Shown in pieces: positions 5,255-9,002 of a stretch of 9,002 nt of DNA (within the stretch, counting starts at the first letter, position 1; the number at the start of each line of letters is the position of its first letter). The position numbers were made by a program, and so were the translations under genes. The DNA is from Chloroflexota bacterium. Lineage in GTDB: Bacteria; Chloroflexota; Limnocylindria; Limnocylindrales; CSP1-4. The stretch is taken from assembly GCA_021786915.1 (NCBI GenBank), contig JAJYMP010000262.1, forward strand, positions 1-9,002, given 5' to 3'. The notes beneath the pieces are model-generated. The model was not told where the DNA came from, did no database searches, and worked only from the letters and a program-made list of their open reading frames with translations.

Positions 5255-5746
5255 ATGACTGAGCCGTCCCAGCATCCCTCCGAGACCCTGGTCGAGCGCG
5301 CGCGGGCGCACCTGCGGGCGAGCGGCATGCGTTGGACGCCCCAGCGGCGCCTGCTCGTCGAGGTGCTCCTCTCCACGCACGGCCACGTGACCGGCTCCGA
5401 GCTCGTCGAGCGCTGCCGCGCGATCGACCCGGACACGACGCCGTCCACCGTGTACCGGAGCCTCGACGCGCTCGAAGGGCTCGGCCTCGTTCGCCACTCC
5501 CACGGCCATGACGGGGTCGAGGAGTACCACGTGCTGCCCGAGTCCGTGCACGGCCACCTGCGGTGCGAAGCGTGCGGCGGGACCTGGGACATCAGCGAAG
5601 CCGAAGCTCAGGCGCTGACTCAGGCGCTCGCGGGCGCGCGGGGATTCGCCGTCAACCTCTCCCACCTGACCGTCGTCGGACGATGCGCCCAGTGTCCACC
5701 TGTAGTCGCCACCGCGGAGCCCGAGCTCGCCGACGCCGAGCCCTAG
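5255..5746 (+). CDS. Fur-family metalloregulator, probably Nur-like
   Basis: Encodes 163 residues. Residues about 10-80 form the winged-helix DNA-binding domain, with MRWTPQRRLLVEVL (25-38) and TTPSTVYRSLDALEGLGLV (61-79), the recognition-helix pattern of Fur proteins. The dimerisation domain carries the structural zinc site Cys104-x2-Cys107 and Cys144-x2-Cys147. His81, His83, His85, His92, His99 and His101 are candidates for the sensing site. Fur, Zur, Mur and Nur cannot be told apart by sequence alone; divergence from a nickel/cobalt permease makes a nickel sensor (Nur) the best guess. ATG 5255 is chosen because it starts the conserved N-terminus and no earlier in-frame start has support. 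The tail after residue 148 is acidic and Ala/Pro-rich and is probably disordered. Confidence 0.9.
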   Translation: MTEPSQHPSETLVERARAHLRASGMRWTPQRRLLVEVLLSTHGHVTGSELVERCRAIDPDTTPSTVYRSLDALEGLGLVRHSHGHDGVEEYHVLPESVHGHLRCEACGGTWDISEAEAQALTQALAGARGFAVNLSHLTVVGRCAQCPPVVATAEPELADAEP

Positions 5747-5825
5747 CCGGCCGGAGCGGGCGACGGCGCCCACCATTCGGCCTGCGAGAGCGATCTCTTG
5801 GCGCGCAAACCCGACGGGCGGCAGC

Positions 5826-7797
5826 CTACCGGCCACCGAGCAGAAGGAACGCCACCACCATCGCGATGAGTCCCGCTGCGATCCCGAGCGCGTAGTTCTG
5901 CACGCGGCCGGTCTGGATCCGCCGGAGGAACGATCCCGCGGCCGTGGCAGCCGCGCCGGCCCGGTTCACCGCCCCGTCGACCACGGCGCGGTCGAACCAC
6001 CAGAGGCCGGCGGCGGCCCGCCCGCCCACCCGGATGAACACAAGGTCGTTCAACTCATCGAACCACCACTTGTTCACCGATGCCCAGTAGAGGAATCGCG
6101 CGAGGCGGGAGCCCCGCGAGACCGCGGCGACGCGATCGGGCGAGGCCGCGACGCGCAGGCCGAACACCGGGAGGTCGACGCCGAAGAGCCGCCACGCCAG
6201 CGCGATCCCGGCCACTGCGGTCGCCACGGACGCGACGACCAGTGCACCGTCGACCCCGACCAGCCGGTAGCCGAGTGCGACGCCACCGCCTGCCCCGGCC
6301 CCTGCATCGAAGACCGGCTGCAGCCAGCGGGCGAGGAGGCCATTGCCGGGTGGGAGCCCGACGACCATCCCGATCGCGAGGGTGCCGCCCGCCAGGAGGA
6401 CCAGGGGGGCGGTCATCGTGCGCGGTGACTCATGGATCGCCGCCTCGACGGACGGCTCGCCACGGCTCCTGCCCCAGAACACCAGGCCCATGAGCCGGAA
6501 CATGTAGAAAGCCGTCAGGCCGGCGACGACGACGCCGACCCCCCAGACCCAGTAGAAGCCGCTCTTGAAGGCCTCGCCAAGGATCTCGTCCTTGGAGAAG
6601 AAGGGTGCGAGGGGAGGGATCCCCGCCATCGCGAGGGCGCCCAGGAGCATCGTGGCGTAGGTCACCGGGATGCGCGATGCAAGCCCCCCCATGCGGCGCA
6701 TGTCCTGCTCATCGTGGACCGCGTGGATCACGGACCCCGCGCCAAGGAACAGCAGTCCCTTCGTGAACCCTTGGGCCAGCATGTGGAACACGGCCGCCGT
6801 CCAGGCGCCGACGCCGAGGGCGGCGAACATGTAGCCCAGCTGCGACAGGGTCGAGTACGCGAGGACGCGCTTGATGTCCGTCTGGGTCATGGCGACAGAG
6901 GCCGCCAGGATCGCCGTGAATGTGCCGACCGCCGCGACGACGACCATAGCGTCCGGGGCCGCGGCGAAGAGCCGGTTGGCGCGGGCAAGGAGGTAGACGC
7001 CGGCGTTGACCATCGTCGCGGCGTGGATGAGCGCCGACACCGGGGTCGGGCCCTCCATCGCGTCCGGTAGCCAGACGTGGAGCGGGAACTGGGCGCTCTT
7101 GCCCATCGCGCCGGCGAGCAGCAGCATGGCGACGATGGTCAGCGGGACGGGCAACACCGACTGGGTCCCCGCCAGCCGCGCGATCGCGTCGCGGATGTCG
7201 AGCGTCCCGGCGTCGACGAAGACCGCGAAGACCCCGAGCAGGAGGCCGACGTCGCCGACCCGGTTGACGATGAACGCCTTCTTCGCTGCCAGTGCGGCGG
7301 ACTGGCGTTTGTACCAGAAGCCGATGAGCAGGTAGCTGGACAGGCCGACGAGCTCCCAGCCCGCGAACAGGAGCGCGAAGTTGCCCGCCAGCACCAGCAG
7401 GAGCATCGAGAACATGAACAGGTTGAGGTAGGCGTAGAACCGCCACCGCGCAGGGTCGCGGGCCATATATCCGATGGAGTACACGTGGACGAGCATCCCG
7501 ACGGTCGTCACCACGAGGAGGAGCACGGCGGTGAGGCTGTCGACCGACAGGCTAACGTCGACCTGGAGCTGCCCGGCCGGGATCCACCGCCAGAGCGCGA
7601 ACCGTAGGCCGTCCGGCCCGTATGCCCCCCCGAGCGCCCGGCCGATCACCGGCAGCGCCACAACCCAGGTGGCAACGGCGACGGCCACGGCGAACCGCCA
7701 CGGCCGCGCCCGGAGCCGGCGGCCCGCGAGGCCGGTCAGGACGAAGCCCGGCGAGGGGCAGCGCCAGGAGGAGCGAGACGGCGAGTTCATCGGGCAT
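5826..7797 (-). CDS. nuoL: NADH-quinone oxidoreductase subunit L, with apparent frameshift near the 5' end
   Basis: NuoL is the distal antiporter-like proton-pumping subunit of respiratory complex I. ATG 7797 opens MPDELAVSLLLALPLAG, a normal NuoL first helix. The frame then changes: the homologous continuation FVLTGLAGRRL is read in the frame of ATG 7790. One extra base in the GGG at 7749-7747 explains this; without it the protein would be 656 residues. Counting from 7790 (654 residues), key residues are kept: Glu146 in GWELVGLSSYLLIGF, Lys231 in GKSAQFPLHVWLPDA, and His256 in ALIHAATMVNAG. The C-terminal part keeps NKWWFDELNDLVF, the lateral-helix region and a final membrane helix, so this is complex I NuoL and not an Mrp or DabB relative. 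GGAG lies 9 bases before ATG 7797. It is convergent with the Fur gene, and no nuoM or nuoN follows. Confidence 0.93.
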
Positions 7798-7902
7798 GCC
7801 TCAGGTCTCCACGATCAGTGGCGCGCTCGGCCGCAGGAGGGCGCGAAGCGAGCAACTAGCCGCTCGGCCTGAGTCGCAGCGCCGGTCGCGCGCTTCTGGT
7901 GG

Positions 7903-7920
7903 GCCGCGGAGCGGCGCGGC
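7903..7920 (-). promoter_or_regulatory. GC hairpin in the gap between reductase and nuoL
   Basis: GCCGCG (7903-7908) and CGCGGC (7915-7920) form a perfect 6-bp stem with a 6-base loop, 22 bases after the reductase stop. There is no T-run. It may weakly end the reductase transcript or sit within a longer mRNA. The remaining gap (7798-7942) shows no recognisable gene; in particular there is no nuoK. Confidence 0.3.
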
Positions 7921-7942
7921 ACGATCGGCGTCGGCGGTGCGC

Positions 7943-9002
7943 TCACGCGGCACATGTGGCCGTGCAGCGCACACAGTGGTACTGACCGGTGCGAGGCAGT
8001 GCGGCGGCCGCGCCCGGCGGACTGCCGTGGAGGTCGCAGGCGCATGCCACATCGCAGTGCGTGTCGAGCACGAACGGGGCGGCCCTCCCCGCGATCGCGT
8101 CGATCGCGCGTTCCCGGACGCCTGTGCTGAGCCGCACAGCGAGTAGCGCCGTGCTGATCGAGGCCTCGGCGGCAACGGCGATCAGGCCTAGACGGCCGAG
8201 CGCAGGCGCAAGCGCCCGACGCAGGCGCGGATCGTGGTCGCTGAGCGACTTGACGGTGCCGGCGGCCCAATCCCCGACGACCTGGGCCGCAGCCATCCCA
8301 GACAGCAGCGCGTACGGGATGCCCTCGCCGAACATCGCGTCGGCTGCGGCCGCCGCGTCTCCCGCCAACACCACGCGGTCCGACGCCAGCCGGCCCGCGC
8401 GCAGCCCCATCGGGATCCAGTGACCGCGCACGCGGCCCGCGCCAACGTCGAGCCCGAGGCCAGCCGCGAGTCGAGCGAGTTCCTCGCGCAGCCGCCACTG
8501 CTCAGCGACGGCGTGCGACCCGACGCCGACACTGGCGTGGTCGCCCTTCGGGAAGTACCAGCCGTACCCGCCCCTCAGGCCGAAGGACAGCACGGCAGTG
8601 TCCTCGGCGACGGACGGGGAGAAGGGAAGGCCCGCCTCGAGGGCGAGCGCCAGCCGCCGCGGCCGCCCCCCGAGGCCGAGCCGTCGCGAGAGGGTGCTCG
8701 GCTCCCCGTCGGCGATGACAGCTGCGTCGACGGCGATCCGCCCCGAATCGGTCAAGACGACCACACCCTCCGCGATCTCCACGACGTCGCGAACCGGCGT
8801 GCCGTCCAGGATGTCGGCGCCCGCCGCGGCCGCGAGCTCGGCGAGGGCGAGGTCGAATCTCGACCGGTCGACCATGGCGATCGTGGCATCGGGAGCGTCG
8901 AGACCGAACGGCCGCAGGTGCGGGCCCCGGATCTCCACGCGGTGGACGCGGCGCTCGACGGCCGCGAGCGCGGCCGCCGGCACGAGCCGCTGCGACTTCG
9001 GG
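7943..9002 (-). CDS. Geranylgeranyl reductase family FAD-dependent oxidoreductase (5' end outside window)
   Basis: About 352 residues are visible; the reading frame runs off the right edge, so the N-terminal FAD-binding Rossmann motif is missing. Visible marks in order: a PKSQRLVP segment at the edge, where the family often has PxxKxCGxG; VIADGEPSTLSRRLG (near 8714-8679); GGYGWYFPKGDHASVGVG (near 8570-8520); and the FAD-binding VVLAGDAAAAADAMFGEGIPYAL (near 8372-8308). The family reduces prenyl chains of lipids or menaquinone; members beside complex I genes may act on menaquinone, as with mycobacterial MenJ. Nearness to nuoL supports that. Oddly, the last 37 residues hold six Cys and several His (HCDVACACDLH and YHCVRCTATC), which is not typical of the family. 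A GTG at 8983 is internal and not the true start. Confidence 0.85.
   Translation of the reverse strand, partial: PKSQRLVPAAALAAVERRVHRVEIRGPHLRPFGLDAPDATIAMVDRSRFDLALAELAAAAGADILDGTPVRDVVEIAEGVVVLTDSGRIAVDAAVIADGEPSTLSRRLGLGGRPRRLALALEAGLPFSPSVAEDTAVLSFGLRGGYGWYFPKGDHASVGVGSHAVAEQWRLREELARLAAGLGLDVGAGRVRGHWIPMGLRAGRLASDRVVLAGDAAAAADAMFGEGIPYALLSGMAAAQVVGDWAAGTVKSLSDHDPRLRRALAPALGRLGLIAVAAEASISTALLAVRLSTGVRERAIDAIAGRAAPFVLDTHCDVACACDLHGSPPGAAAALPRTGQYHCVRCTATCAA

Noticed and set aside
6432..7070. 212-codon plus-strand frame opposite nuoL
   Set aside because: It is a shadow of nuoL with charged, low-complexity composition.
7801..8175. Minus-strand frame ending 3 bases before nuoL, considered as nuoK or another subunit
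   Set aside because: It lacks the three hydrophobic helices of NuoK, is Arg/Ser/Pro-rich, and overlaps the end of the reductase gene.
1..9002. CRISPR arrays, tRNA, rRNA, insertion-sequence ends and attachment sites
   Set aside because: I looked for regularly spaced repeats, tRNA-like cloverleafs, transposase frames and terminal inverted repeats and saw none.

Overview
The window is very GC-rich and its third codon positions are almost all G or C. Coding density is high and several starts are leaderless or GTG. This fits a high-GC bacterium such as an actinobacterium or a high-GC Chloroflexota lineage; the sequence alone does not separate these. I see no rRNA, tRNA, CRISPR array, transposase or other mobile-element mark.

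Left part (1-1940, + strand): a tight four-gene operon. It encodes a two-helix membrane peptide, a cupredoxin domain with a C-terminal membrane hairpin, a prolipoprotein diacylglyceryl transferase (Lgt)-like integral membrane protein with an altered signature motif, and a small membrane protein with a His-rich tail. The genes overlap or nearly abut. The cupredoxin fold and His-rich tail point to copper or other soft-metal handling.

Middle-left (1941-3500, - strand): a second Lgt-like membrane protein, convergent with the first and carrying an extra N-terminal beta-rich domain. Just upstream of it is a tiny secreted Met/His/Cys peptide with a perfect Shine-Dalgarno sequence, a leader hairpin and a TACTAC direct repeat over its putative promoter. 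Two divergent Lgt paralogues, each next to a small metal-ligand-rich protein, are the most unusual content of the window. Next comes an orphan, degenerate response-regulator receiver-like protein (3472-3903, -).

Middle-right (4049-5746): a NiCoT-family nickel/cobalt permease (-) divergent from a Fur-family metalloregulator (+). The 129-bp shared intergenic region holds a plausible permease promoter with a dyad between its -35 and -10, which suggests Nur-type nickel-dependent repression.

Right part (5826-9002, - strand): a complex I NuoL subunit without its usual NuoK/M/N neighbours, with an apparent single-base frameshift in its first transmembrane helix. Upstream lies a geranylgeranyl-reductase-family flavoprotein cut by the window edge, which has an odd Cys-rich C-terminal tail. 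The pairing fits menaquinone/respiratory-chain function, since reductases of this family often lie beside nuo genes in actinobacteria.

Overall the window reads as a metal-homeostasis region (copper-like on the left, nickel in the middle) next to a respiratory-chain fragment.
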